Shown here in pieces: positions 9,220 to 17,579 of a stretch of DNA of 64,000 bases (position 1 is its first letter; every line of letters starts with the position of its first letter). Both the position numbers and the translations under genes were made by a program. Origin of the DNA: Caballeronia choica (GTDB taxonomy: Bacteria > Pseudomonadota > Gammaproteobacteria > Burkholderiales > Burkholderiaceae); assembly GCF_001544535.1 (NCBI RefSeq), contig NZ_FCON02000016.1, positions 40,379-104,378 of the forward strand, given 5' to 3'. Below the pieces are notes generated by a model that worked only from the letters and a program-made list of their open reading frames with translations, was not told the DNA's origin and ran no database searches.

Positions 9220-9582
9220 ATGACAAGGAATTCGATCGTCCGGTTTCTGGCAGGCTCCATTGCGGCCGGTGCACTCTTCGCCAGCGGCGCGTCGCAGGCC
9301 GCCGACGTCCACATTGGCGTGAACGTCGGCATTCCGGCACCGGTCTATGTCGCGCCGCCGCCGGTTTATGCGCCGCCTCCGCCGCCCGTCATCTATCAGC
9401 CGGCGCCCGTGTATGTGCGACCGCCGGTCGTGATCGGCTGGTATGGCAACCGCTATTACGACGGCCGCCGGTATTGGGATCGCGACGACTGGTATCGACA
9501 TCACGGTCGCGGGTACGACAAGCATCATGATCACGGGAAGGGTAATGGGCACGGGCATGGGCATGACAATCATCGTCATTGA
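9220..9582 (+). CDS. PXPV-repeat secreted protein, paralogue 2
   Basis: 120-residue paralogue of the preceding protein. It has a Sec signal peptide with cleavage near SQA-A (residue 27), then HIGVNVGIPAPVYVAPP, a Pro-rich repeat region and the same YDGRRYWDRDDWYRHH block. The C-terminus is an even stronger His/Gly/Asp/Lys-rich tail with many alternating Gly-His pairs, suggesting metal binding (inference). CGAGGTG supplies the ribosome-binding site before the ATG. It has its own promoter-like element and is followed by a terminator, so it appears to be transcribed independently of paralogue 1. Function unknown. Confidence 0.85.
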   Translation: MTRNSIVRFLAGSIAAGALFASGASQAADVHIGVNVGIPAPVYVAPPPVYAPPPPPVIYQPAPVYVRPPVVIGWYGNRYYDGRRYWDRDDWYRHHGRGYDKHHDHGKGNGHGHGHDNHRH

Positions 9583-9594
9583 GTCGCGAGCGCG

Positions 9595-9627
9595 AAAAAA
9601 AACCGTCCCCCGCAAAGGGAACGGTTT
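9595..9627 (-). terminator. terminator between PXPV paralogue 2 and fabI
   Basis: AAACCGT (9600-9606) pairs with ACGGTTT (9621-9627), with an inner CCC/GGG extension. Read leftward from fabI the hairpin is followed by eight T residues; read rightward the T tail is only three. It therefore serves mainly fabI. Confidence 0.7.
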
Positions 9628-9657
9628 CCGTGGCAAGCAATGAGACGACCCGCCGCG

Positions 9658-10449
9658 TTATTCCGCGACCGCCCCCATTCCGCCGACGACCGCATTGAAC
9701 CCGCTGTCGACGTGCACGATTTCCGCGCTGACGCCGGCCGCGAGATCGGACAGCAGGAACGCCGCCACGTTGCCCACTTGTTCGATCGTCACATTGCGCT
9801 TGAGCGGCGCATTGTTTTCGACGAACTCGAGAATCTTGCCGAAGCCCTTGATGCCGCTCGCCGCGAGCGTCTTGATCGGGCCGGCCGAAATGCCGTTGAC
9901 CCGCACGCCCTTCGTGCCGAGCGACGCCGCGAGATAGCGCACGCTGGCTTCGAGCGATGCCTTCGCGAGGCCCATCGTGTTGTAGTTCGGGATCGCGCGT
10001 TCGGCCCCGAGGTAGCTCAAGGTGAGGAGCGATGCGTCCGCCGCCAGCATCGGCGCCGCGGCCTTCGCGAGGGCAGGGAAGCTGTACGCGGAAATGTCGT
10101 GGGCGATGCGGAAGTTCTCGCGCGTCATGCCGTCGAGGAAATCGCCCGCGATCGCTTCGCGCGGCGCGAAGCCAATGGAATGCACGAGGCCGTCGAGCGT
10201 ATCCCAGCGTTCTTTCAGCGACGCGAACAGCGCGTCGATCTGCGCGTCTTCGGCGACGTCGCACGAGAACACCAGGTCGCTGCCGAATTCGGTGGCGAAC
10301 TCGGTGATGCGGTCCTTGAAGCGTTCGCCGACATACGTGAACGCCAGTTCCGCGCCCTCGCGCTTGCACGCCTGCGCGATCCCGTAGGCGATCGATCGGT
10401 TGGACAGCAAGCCCGTCAGCAGAATTCGTTTTCCAGCGAGAAAGCCCAT
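9658..10449 (-). CDS. fabI: enoyl-[acyl-carrier-protein] reductase (NADH)
   Basis: Reduces trans-2-enoyl-ACP to acyl-ACP, the last step of each fatty-acid elongation cycle; the family is the triclosan target. 263 residues, full length. Atypical short-chain dehydrogenase: catalytic Tyr146, Tyr156 and Lys163 fall at the E. coli numbering, and Gly93, where triclosan-resistance changes occur in E. coli, is unchanged. The N-terminal nucleotide-binding segment [16 protein letters not shown] is present. A GGAGC ribosome-binding site precedes the ATG. The 5' leader carries three tandem 55-bp palindromic repeats. It is convergent with the PXPV gene. Confidence 0.97.
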   Translation of the reverse strand: MGFLAGKRILLTGLLSNRSIAYGIAQACKREGAELAFTYVGERFKDRITEFATEFGSDLVFSCDVAEDAQIDALFASLKERWDTLDGLVHSIGFAPREAIAGDFLDGMTRENFRIAHDISAYSFPALAKAAAPMLAADASLLTLSYLGAERAIPNYNTMGLAKASLEASVRYLAASLGTKGVRVNGISAGPIKTLAASGIKGFGKILEFVENNAPLKRNVTIEQVGNVAAFLLSDLAAGVSAEIVHVDSGFNAVVGGMGAVAE

Positions 10450-10461
10450 GAATGCTCCTTT

Positions 10462-10626
10462 GTCGACCAGAGTTAGCGCTTTAGCGCTTACTCTGGTCCC
10501 ATGCAGCGTCGCTGCGGTCGATCAGAGTTAGCGCTTCAGCGGTTGCGCTGATCCCATGCAGCATCGCCGCGGTCGATCAGAGTTAGCGCTTCAGCGGTGA
10601 CGCTGATCCCCTGCAACATAGCTGCG
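10462..10626. repeat. three tandem 55-bp palindromic repeats in the fabI leader
   Basis: Units at 10462-10516, 10517-10571 and 10572-10626, each exactly 55 bp and sharing AGAGTTAGCGCTT and a GCTGCG/GCCGCG end. In unit 1, GACCAGAGT pairs with ACTCTGGTC (9 bp) around two AGCGCT palindromes. In units 2 and 3 the outer pair becomes GATCAG/CTGATC, and an alternative TCAGCG/CGCTGA stem with a 4-nt loop appears. The array starts 13 bp upstream of the fabI ATG. Confidence 0.9.
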
Positions 10627-10807
10627 GTTAGTAATATCACGCGTGCGCTCCTGCGGATTGCTGTCTCGGCCGAGGCAACACACGAGCGGAACCGCGTGGG
10701 ATTTGGGTAGAATTCTCTCACATTGCGATGGCCGTCCTACACCTCGTGCGGCGTTTGCGCCATCGGCCAATCCTTACTTTTCGTCCAATTTTCCTCCAAA
10801 AGGGCTT

Positions 10808-12676
10808 ATGACGACTCGCATCACGACCGCGTCGCGACGGATCACACGTGTTCTGCTCGCAAGCGCGTCCATCGGGTCGATCGGCTTGGGGCTTTCTCAC
10901 GCAGCGTTCGCCGTGTATGCGATCGCGCAATACGGCGAGCCCAAATACCCGCCGGACTTCCGTCACTTCGACTACGTGAATCCCGACGCGCCGCGCGGCG
11001 GGACGCTCGTGCTCGCGAATCCGAACCGCCTGACCAGCTTCGACAAGTTCAATCCGTTCACGCTGCGCGGTAATCCGGCACCCGGCCTCGGTTTCATGTT
11101 CGAGAGCCTGACGACGGGCAGTCTCGATGAAGTGGCGACCGCCTACGGCCTTCTCGCCGACGATATCGCGATCGCGCCCGACGGTCTTTCCACCACGTTC
11201 CACCTCAACCCGAAGGCGCGCTTTTCTAACGGCGACCCCGTCACGGCGGAGGACGTCAAGTTCTCGTTCGAAACGCTGAAGAGCCCGAAGGCCGCGCCGC
11301 AATACGCGGTCTATTTCGGGCAGATCGCGCGCGCGGTCGTGATCGATCCGCTCACGATCCGCTTCGACTTCAAGCAGCGCACGCGCGAGATGCCGCTGCT
11401 CGCGGGCGGCATCCCCGTGTTCTCGCGCAAGTGGGGCATGAACCCGGATGGCACGCGCATTCCTTTCGACCAACTCGCGTTCCAGAAGCCGATCGGCAGC
11501 GGCCCGTATCTGATCGAGCAGTACGACAACGGCCGCACGATCACCTACAGGCGCAATCCTTCGTATTGGGGCGACAAGCTGCCCGTGCGAGTCGGCACGT
11601 ATAACTACGAGCGCATCAACTACAAGCTGTATTCGGATGGCGTCGCGCGGCTCGAAGCGTTCAAGGCGGGCGAATACGATGCGCTCGTCGAAAACGTCGC
11701 GCGCAACTGGGTGCGGCGCGACATCGGCAAGCGCTTCGACAGCGGCGAGTTGATCAAGCGCGAATTCCCGCAGCACAACGGCAGTGGCATGCAGGGCTTC
11801 TTCATGAACGTGCGCAGGCCGCTCTTCAAGGACGTGCGCGTGCGGCAAGCGCTCGATCTCGCGCTCGACTTCGAGTGGCTCAACCGGCAACTGTTCTTCA
11901 ACCAGTACAAGCGCACCGACAGCTTCTTCGTCAACACCGATTTGCAGGCCAAGGGCACGCCCAGCGAGGGCGAACTGGCGCTGCTCGCGCCGTTGCGCTC
12001 GCAACTCGATCCGTCGGTCTTCGGCGAGATGACGCAGCAGCCGCGCACGGCACCGCCGCCGAACTCGTTGCGCGCGAACCTGATCAAGGCGCGCCAGTTG
12101 CTCGCGGACGCTGGCTGGACCTATCGCGACGGCGCCTTGCGCAACGCGAAGGGCGATCCGTTCGTCTTCGAGATTCTCGACGACACGGGCGGCGGCGCAT
12201 CGATGGAGCCGGTCGCGGCCGCGTTCGCGCGCAATCTGCAGAAGCTCGGCATCACCTGCAATTTTCGCACGGTCGACTACGCGCTGATCCAGAAGCGTCT
12301 CGACGCATTCGATTTCGACATGACGAGCGTGCGCATGCCCGACGTGCAGGTGCCGGGCACCGAGCAGGTTTCGCGCTTCGGCAGCAAGTCCGCCGACGAG
12401 CAGGGCTCGGACAATCTGTCGGGCGTGAAGTCGCCTGCCGTCGACGCGATTTTGCAGGCGGTGGTGTCGGCCGAGACGCGCGAGCAACTCGTCGACGCCA
12501 CGCACGCGCTCGACCGGGTGCTGATGCACGGCTACTATGTGGTCCCGCACTGGTATTCGGCGACGCATCGGGTGGCGTATCGGAACACCCTTGGCTTTCC
12601 GTCGACGCTGCCGCTTTACTACACCGCAGAGGACTGGATCACGTCGACGTGGTGGTTCAAGCCCGCCGCGAAGTAA
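10808..12676 (+). CDS. yejA: peptide/microcin-type ABC transporter substrate-binding protein (YejA-like)
   Basis: Periplasmic solute-binding protein, SBP_bac_5 family, feeding a YejBEF-type importer of oligopeptides (microcin C-like peptides in E. coli). The frame is open from further upstream, but the N-terminal signal peptide (two basic patches, hydrophobic core, cleavage near SHAAFA) starts at the ATG at 10808, giving 622 residues. The mature part opens YAIAQYGEPKYPPDF, typical of YejA, and the DDIAIAPDGLSTTFHL segment marks the family. It is first of a four-gene operon (yejA-yejB-yejE-yejF). Confidence 0.92.
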   Translation: MTTRITTASRRITRVLLASASIGSIGLGLSHAAFAVYAIAQYGEPKYPPDFRHFDYVNPDAPRGGTLVLANPNRLTSFDKFNPFTLRGNPAPGLGFMFESLTTGSLDEVATAYGLLADDIAIAPDGLSTTFHLNPKARFSNGDPVTAEDVKFSFETLKSPKAAPQYAVYFGQIARAVVIDPLTIRFDFKQRTREMPLLAGGIPVFSRKWGMNPDGTRIPFDQLAFQKPIGSGPYLIEQYDNGRTITYRRNPSYWGDKLPVRVGTYNYERINYKLYSDGVARLEAFKAGEYDALVENVARNWVRRDIGKRFDSGELIKREFPQHNGSGMQGFFMNVRRPLFKDVRVRQALDLALDFEWLNRQLFFNQYKRTDSFFVNTDLQAKGTPSEGELALLAPLRSQLDPSVFGEMTQQPRTAPPPNSLRANLIKARQLLADAGWTYRDGALRNAKGDPFVFEILDDTGGGASMEPVAAAFARNLQKLGITCNFRTVDYALIQKRLDAFDFDMTSVRMPDVQVPGTEQVSRFGSKSADEQGSDNLSGVKSPAVDAILQAVVSAETREQLVDATHALDRVLMHGYYVVPHWYSATHRVAYRNTLGFPSTLPLYYTAEDWITSTWWFKPAAK

Positions 12677-12707
12677 GCTCCCCTCTTATCCAACCCGGAC
12701 CGCCGCC

Positions 12708-13745
12708 ATGTGGAGCTACATCCTCAAGCGAATCCTGCTGATGATCCCGACGCTGCTCGGCGTGCTCACGCTGACCTTCGCCGTGATCCAGTTCGTGCCG
12801 GGTGGCCCCGTCGAGCAGGCAGTGCACGACCTGCGCCGCGGCAACGAGCAGGGCGGCGCGTTCGGCATGCGGACGCACACGGGCGTCGATGCGCAGCAGG
12901 TCGCGCAACTGAAGGCGCTGTATGGCTTCGACAAGCCGCCGCTCGAACGCTACGTGTCGATGCTCGGCAAGTTCGCGCGCTTCGATCTCGGCGACAGCTA
13001 TTTCCGCCATCAGAGCGTGTGGTCGCTGATCGTGTCGAAACTGCCGGTGTCGATCAGCATCGGCTTGTGGACGTTCTTCATCACGTACCTGATATCGGTG
13101 CCGCTCGGCATCGCGAAGGCCGTGCGCAACGGCTCGAAATTCGATGTCGCGACGAGCCTCATCGTGCTCGTCGGCTTCGCGATTCCGGGTTTCGTGCTCG
13201 GCGTGCTGCTGCTCGTGCTGTTCGGCGGCGGCACGTTCTGGCAACTGTTCCCACTGCGCAACCTCACCTCCGACAACTGGGCGACGCTCTCCGTCGGCGG
13301 CAAGATCGTCGATTATCTGTGGCACATCACGTTGCCGGTGGTGGCGTCGGTGGTCGGCAGCTTCGCCGTCATCACGATGCTGACGAAGAACGCCTTCCTT
13401 GACGAAATCCGCAAGCAATACGTGCTGACCGCGCGGGCGAAGGGTTTGTCGGAGCGGCGCGTGCTGTGGAAGCACGTGTTTCGCAATGCGCTCCTGCCGC
13501 TGATCGTGGGTTTTCCGGCGGCGTTCATCGGCGCGTTCTTCACCGGGAGTCTTCTGATCGAGACGCTGTTTTCGCTCGACGGCCTCGGCTTGCTGTCCTA
13601 CGAATCCGTCGTGCGGCGCGACTATCCGGTCGTGCTCGGCACGCTCTATCTATTCACGCTGATCGGGCTCGCGACCAAGCTGATCTCGGACCTGTGCTAC
13701 GTCTGGGTCGATCCGCGGATTCAATTCGAACAACTGGAGCGCTGA
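12708..13745 (+). CDS. yejB: ABC transporter permease (YejB-like)
   Basis: Inner-membrane permease with the BPD_transp_1 fold. 345 residues from the ATG at 12708; the upstream open frame overlaps yejA and is not used. The first membrane segment is ILLMIPTLLGVLTLTFAVIQFVPGGP, followed by the hydrophilic insert usual in YejB, further membrane spans, and an EAA-type loop (TARAKGLSERRVLWKHVFRNALLP) that contacts the ATPase. It is 31 bp downstream of yejA and ends 1 bp before the proposed yejE start, so coupled translation is likely. Confidence 0.93.
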   Translation: MWSYILKRILLMIPTLLGVLTLTFAVIQFVPGGPVEQAVHDLRRGNEQGGAFGMRTHTGVDAQQVAQLKALYGFDKPPLERYVSMLGKFARFDLGDSYFRHQSVWSLIVSKLPVSISIGLWTFFITYLISVPLGIAKAVRNGSKFDVATSLIVLVGFAIPGFVLGVLLLVLFGGGTFWQLFPLRNLTSDNWATLSVGGKIVDYLWHITLPVVASVVGSFAVITMLTKNAFLDEIRKQYVLTARAKGLSERRVLWKHVFRNALLPLIVGFPAAFIGAFFTGSLLIETLFSLDGLGLLSYESVVRRDYPVVLGTLYLFTLIGLATKLISDLCYVWVDPRIQFEQLER

Positions 13746-13746
13746 C

Positions 13747-14859
13747 TTGAACCGAGCCGCATCGTCGCGACGAACCGCTGCCGACTCCGACGGGCAGCCG
13801 CTTCGCGCGCCCATCTCGATGACGCCGGGACGTCGCGTCTGGCTGCGTTTCAGGCAGCATCGGCTCGGCTACTGGAGCCTGATTGCGTTCGTCGTCGCAT
13901 TCGCGATCAGTCTCGCAGGGCCGCTGTGGTCGAACGACAAGCCGCTCGTCGTGCGCTATCAGGGGCAGCTTTACTTTCCGCTCGTGAAGACCTACGCGGA
14001 AACCACCTTCGGCGGCGACTTCCCGACGCCCGCCGATTATCTCGACCCGTATATTCGCGACCGCTTCAGCGCGCCGGGCAACTTCGCGGTGTATCCGCCG
14101 AATCACTACTACTACGACACGCTCAACTATTTCTCGAAGGGCTCGAACCCGGCGCCGCCGTCGCGCGAAAACTGGCTCGGCACCGACGATCGCGGCCGCG
14201 ACGTGTTCGCGCGGCTCGTGTACGGCTTTCGCGTGTCGGTGCTGTTCGCGCTCGTGCTCACCGCGATCGGCACGGTGCTCGGCGTGCTCGCGGGCGCGGT
14301 GCAGGGCTACTTCGGCGGGAGGATCGACATCACCGGCCAGCGCCTGATCGAAATATGGAGCGCGCTGCCCGAGCTTTACCTGCTGATCATCTTCGCGTCG
14401 ATCTTCGAGCCCAGCCTGTTGCTGCTGGTGATACTGCTGTCGCTGTTCGGCTGGATCGGCTTGTCGGATTACGTGCGCGCCGAGTTCCTGCGCAATCGCA
14501 TGCAGGACTATGTGCGCGCCGCGCGGGCGATGGGGCTGTCGAACTGGCAGATCATCTGGCGTCACGTCCTGCCGAACAGCCTCACGCCCGTCATCACGTT
14601 CCTGCCGTTTCGGATGAGCGGCGCGATCCTCGCACTCACGAGCCTCGATTTTCTCGGCCTCGGCGTGCCGTCGCCGACACCGTCGCTCGGCGAACTGCTC
14701 GCACAAGGCAAGGCGAACCTCGACGCGTGGTGGATCTCGCTGTCGACCTTCGGCGTGCTGGTCGCCACGTTGCTGCTCCTGACCTTCATGGGCGACGCGC
14801 TGCGCAACGCGCTCGATGCGCGCATCGCCGATGCGGTGCGGGCCGGAGGCGGCCAGTGA
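13747..14859 (+). CDS. yejE: ABC transporter permease (YejE-like)
   Basis: Second permease of the Yej importer. The N-terminal hydrophilic stretch is followed by a first membrane span (YWSLIAFVVAFAISLAGPLW), a long periplasmic segment and a C-terminal BPD_transp_1 domain. Its EAA loop is ARAMGLSNWQIIWRHVLPNS. A TTG at 13747 gives 370 residues and sits next to a CTGGAG ribosome-binding site at the end of yejB; the alternative ATG at 13819 would give 346 residues. The stop codon overlaps the start of yejF. Confidence 0.9.
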   Translation: MNRAASSRRTAADSDGQPLRAPISMTPGRRVWLRFRQHRLGYWSLIAFVVAFAISLAGPLWSNDKPLVVRYQGQLYFPLVKTYAETTFGGDFPTPADYLDPYIRDRFSAPGNFAVYPPNHYYYDTLNYFSKGSNPAPPSRENWLGTDDRGRDVFARLVYGFRVSVLFALVLTAIGTVLGVLAGAVQGYFGGRIDITGQRLIEIWSALPELYLLIIFASIFEPSLLLLVILLSLFGWIGLSDYVRAEFLRNRMQDYVRAARAMGLSNWQIIWRHVLPNSLTPVITFLPFRMSGAILALTSLDFLGLGVPSPTPSLGELLAQGKANLDAWWISLSTFGVLVATLLLLTFMGDALRNALDARIADAVRAGGGQ

Positions 14860-16454
14860 GCGTGCCGCTGCTGCAAATCGACAAGCTGCGCGTGCGCTTC
14901 GGCGACACCATCGCCGTCGACGATGTCAGCCTCACGATCGAAGCGGGCGAGCGCGTGGCGCTCGTCGGCGAATCCGGCTCGGGCAAGAGCGTGACGGCGC
15001 TGTCGATCCTGCGCCTTCTGCGCGATGCCGAGCTTTCCGGCTCGGTCCGCTTCGCCGGCGACGAATTGCTCACGAAGAGCGAGCGCGCGATGCGGGCCTT
15101 GCGCGGCTCCGACATCGCGATGATCTTCCAGGAGCCGATGACCGCGCTCAACCCGCTCTACACGGTCGGCGACCAGATCGTCGAGACGATCCGGCTGCAC
15201 GACGGCGTGTCGCCGCGCGATGCCAGGAAGCGCGCGATCGACCTGCTCGCGCGCACCGGCATCACGGAGCCCGAGCGCCGCATCGACAGCTACCCGCACC
15301 AGTTGTCGGGCGGCCAGCGCCAGCGCGTGATGATCGCGATGGCGCTGGCATGCCGCCCGCGGCTGCTGCTCGCCGACGAACCGACCACCGCGCTCGACGT
15401 GACGATCCGCGCGCAGATCGTCGACCTGCTGCTGGAGTTGCAGCGCGACGAAGCCGAGAAGCGCGGCATGGCCGTGCTGCTGATCACGCACGACCTGAAC
15501 CTCGTGCGCCGCTTCGCCGAGCGCATCGCGGTGATGGAGAAGGGCCTGCTCGTCGAGAGCGGGACGGTGGAGTCGATTTTCACGTCGCCGCAGCATCCCT
15601 ATACGCAGCGTCTTCTGCAGAGCCGCCCGCAGCGCGCGGTGCTGCCGGTGCTGCCGTTGTCGCCGGTGCTGCTCGATGCGAAGGACGTGTCCGTCGACTA
15701 CTCGACGAAAATTCCCGGCGTCGCCGGCTGGTTCCGGCGCGGCGCGTTCAAGGCGGTCGACGGCGTGTCGGTGTCCGTGCGGCAGGGCGAGACGCTCGGC
15801 ATCGTCGGCGAATCGGGCTCGGGCAAATCGACGCTCGCGATGGCGCTGCTCGGCCTGCAGCGCATTTCGCAAGGCAAGGTGGAATTCCAGGGCAGGGCGC
15901 TCGGCGATTATCGCGGACGCGAAAAAACCGTGCTGCGCTCGAACATGCAGGTCGTGTTCCAGGACCCGTACAGCTCGCTGTCGCCGCGGCAGACGATCGA
16001 GCGGATCGTCGGCGAGGGGCTCGCGCTGCATCGCCCCGAACTCGGCGCCGCCGCGCGTCACGCGAAAGTGGTGTCGGTGCTGCGGGAAGTCGGCATGGAC
16101 CGCACCGCGCTCAACCGGTATCCGCACGAATTCTCGGGCGGCCAGCGCCAGCGGATCGCGATCGCGCGCGCACTCGTGCTGGAACCGCGCATTTTGATCC
16201 TCGACGAACCGACCAGCGCGCTCGACGTATCGATCCAGATGCAGGTCCTGAAGCTCCTCGCCGACCTGCAAAAGAAGTACAACCTCGGCTACGTTTTCAT
16301 CAGCCACGATCTCGAAGTGATCGGCGCGATGGCGCATCGCGTCGCGGTGATGCAGAACGGTTTCATCGTGGAAACGGGCGATGTCGAGAGGATTTTTTCG
16401 ACGCCATCGCACGCCTACACTAGGAAACTACTGAAAGCGGCGTTGCAAGCCTAA
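14856..16454 (+). CDS. yejF: ABC transporter ATP-binding protein, double ATPase (YejF-like)
   Basis: Peripheral ATPase that powers the Yej importer. About 532 residues with two complete ABC cassettes in tandem. The first has Walker A GESGSGKS near residue 40 and signature LSGGQRQR. The second has Walker A GESGSGKS near residue 325 and signature FSGGQRQR, with Walker [13 protein letters not shown]. The start is a GTG at 14856 overlapping the yejE stop (GTGA), preceded by GGAGG; GTG 14862 is an alternative. An oligopeptide C-terminal linker follows the first cassette. Last gene of the operon, before a hairpin terminator. Confidence 0.93.
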   Translation: MSVPLLQIDKLRVRFGDTIAVDDVSLTIEAGERVALVGESGSGKSVTALSILRLLRDAELSGSVRFAGDELLTKSERAMRALRGSDIAMIFQEPMTALNPLYTVGDQIVETIRLHDGVSPRDARKRAIDLLARTGITEPERRIDSYPHQLSGGQRQRVMIAMALACRPRLLLADEPTTALDVTIRAQIVDLLLELQRDEAEKRGMAVLLITHDLNLVRRFAERIAVMEKGLLVESGTVESIFTSPQHPYTQRLLQSRPQRAVLPVLPLSPVLLDAKDVSVDYSTKIPGVAGWFRRGAFKAVDGVSVSVRQGETLGIVGESGSGKSTLAMALLGLQRISQGKVEFQGRALGDYRGREKTVLRSNMQVVFQDPYSSLSPRQTIERIVGEGLALHRPELGAAARHAKVVSVLREVGMDRTALNRYPHEFSGGQRQRIAIARALVLEPRILILDEPTSALDVSIQMQVLKLLADLQKKYNLGYVFISHDLEVIGAMAHRVAVMQNGFIVETGDVERIFSTPSHAYTRKLLKAALQA

Positions 16455-16458
16455 ATCT

Positions 16459-16500
16459 CACTCTTCTCACCAATTAGGTGCGAAGAGTGATTGATTTTAT
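16459..16500 (+). terminator. terminator after the yej operon
   Basis: CACTCTTC (16459-16466) pairs with GAAGAGTG (16482-16489), with an inner CACC/GGTG stem, followed by ATTGATTTTAT. It is 4 bp after the yejF stop codon. Confidence 0.65.
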
Positions 16501-16598
16501 CTATTCCTTTTGACAGGCAAATAATTCCTAGCTAGTATCACCCAAACTTTACGTATACCTCTGATTTTTCAGCCTTTCTTCGCAAATACTATCGACCG

Positions 16599-17267
16599 AT
16601 GCAGCCAATCACCTTGACTCAGACCTGCGCGCGCGCCGCCGCCGGGATGTTGATCGGCCTACTGATGACAGCAACTTCCGGCGCATTCGCCGACGAAGTC
16701 AGCAATTCCAACCAAAATGCCAGCAATGGCATTTTTTCGTCGTCAAGAGCAAACGATATCTACCCGGTCGCCGACTCGGGCAACACCGCTCCCTCCGGTA
16801 CCAAATCCTTCCTCTCCGGCATGGCCAGCAAAGCGGGCGACGTTGTCGTCGGCGCGTTGAACATGATCGGCGTGCGTTACCGCTGGGGCGGGGACACGCC
16901 GGATTCGGGCCTCGACTGCAGCGGCTTCGTGCGCTACGTCTTCCAGGACACGCTCGGCATGACCTTGCCGCGCCGCGCCGAGGAAATGAGCCGTGTCGGC
17001 GAGAAGGTTCGCGTGAGCGAACTGAAGCCCGGCGACCTCGTGTTCTTCAATACGATGCGCCGCTCGTTCTCGCACGTCGGCATCTATATCGGCGACAACA
17101 AGTTCGTGCATTCGCCGTCGACCGGCAGCACGATACGGGTCGACGACATGGAAAACAGTTATTGGGAAAAGCGCTACACCGGCGCCCGCCGCGTCGACGC
17201 AGCATTCCCGATGGACGGAAACGACCTGCGTCAGCGCGTGAGCGCGACCATCGGCGGCGATCAGTAA
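16599..17267 (+). CDS. NlpC/P60 family cell-wall hydrolase
   Basis: Probable secreted or periplasmic DL-endopeptidase (peptidase C40) acting on peptidoglycan stem peptides. 222 residues with a Sec signal peptide (cleavage near AFA-D, residue 31), a Ser/Asn-rich linker, and a C-terminal NlpC/P60 domain. The catalytic Cys107 lies in GLDCSGF and the catalytic His159 in SHVGIYIG. The ARRRAEEM-like segment (PRRAEEMSRVG) is standard for the family. It stands alone between two terminators. Confidence 0.93.
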   Translation: MQPITLTQTCARAAAGMLIGLLMTATSGAFADEVSNSNQNASNGIFSSSRANDIYPVADSGNTAPSGTKSFLSGMASKAGDVVVGALNMIGVRYRWGGDTPDSGLDCSGFVRYVFQDTLGMTLPRRAEEMSRVGEKVRVSELKPGDLVFFNTMRRSFSHVGIYIGDNKFVHSPSTGSTIRVDDMENSYWEKRYTGARRVDAAFPMDGNDLRQRVSATIGGDQ

Positions 17268-17314
17268 GCGGGATTTCCGCCACGTCGCCGCCGCGTCTAG
17301 CGGCGTGAGAATGC

Positions 17315-17348
17315 AAAAAGCCCGCCTTCGCGAGAAGGCGGGCTTTTT
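17315..17348 (+). terminator. terminator after the NlpC/P60 gene
   Basis: AAAAAGCCCGCCTTC and GAAGGCGGGCTTTTT around a GCGA loop: a 15-bp perfect stem with a T run, 47 bp after the stop codon. Confidence 0.95.
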
Positions 17349-17384
17349 GTGCTCCTGTGATCCGCTCGCGCGCCTCCTGTGGCG

Positions 17385-17562
17385 ATGCTCGGCGGCGTCG
17401 AAGAGCAGCGCTTCACCGGCCACGAAACCAAGCAGCCGACGCCCGCGTTCGCCACCCGTCTCGATGACGCCGAAATCACCTAACTCGCGAACTACCTGCG
17501 CGCGACGCGGGGCGGTCAGGCAGCGAACGTGTCAGCCGCCGACGTCGGATCGTTTCGATAAA
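17385..17562 (+). pseudogene. decayed C-terminal fragment of a cytochrome c-like protein
   Basis: Reading from 17385, the frame gives PTPAFATRLDDAEIT, then an in-frame TAA at 17471-17473, then LANYLRATRGGQAANVSAA, ending at a TAA at 17560-17562. This resembles the C-terminal end of the cytochrome c subunit of membrane dehydrogenases (a Met-loop PAF, then a final DAEI..LANYVR helix), but with a stop inside the helix, no CxxCH haem site and no upstream remainder. It lies between the NlpC terminator and the patatin gene. The recognition is by eye, so the family call is tentative. Confidence 0.5.
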
Positions 17563-17579
17563 AGCCAACGCGCTGCCAC

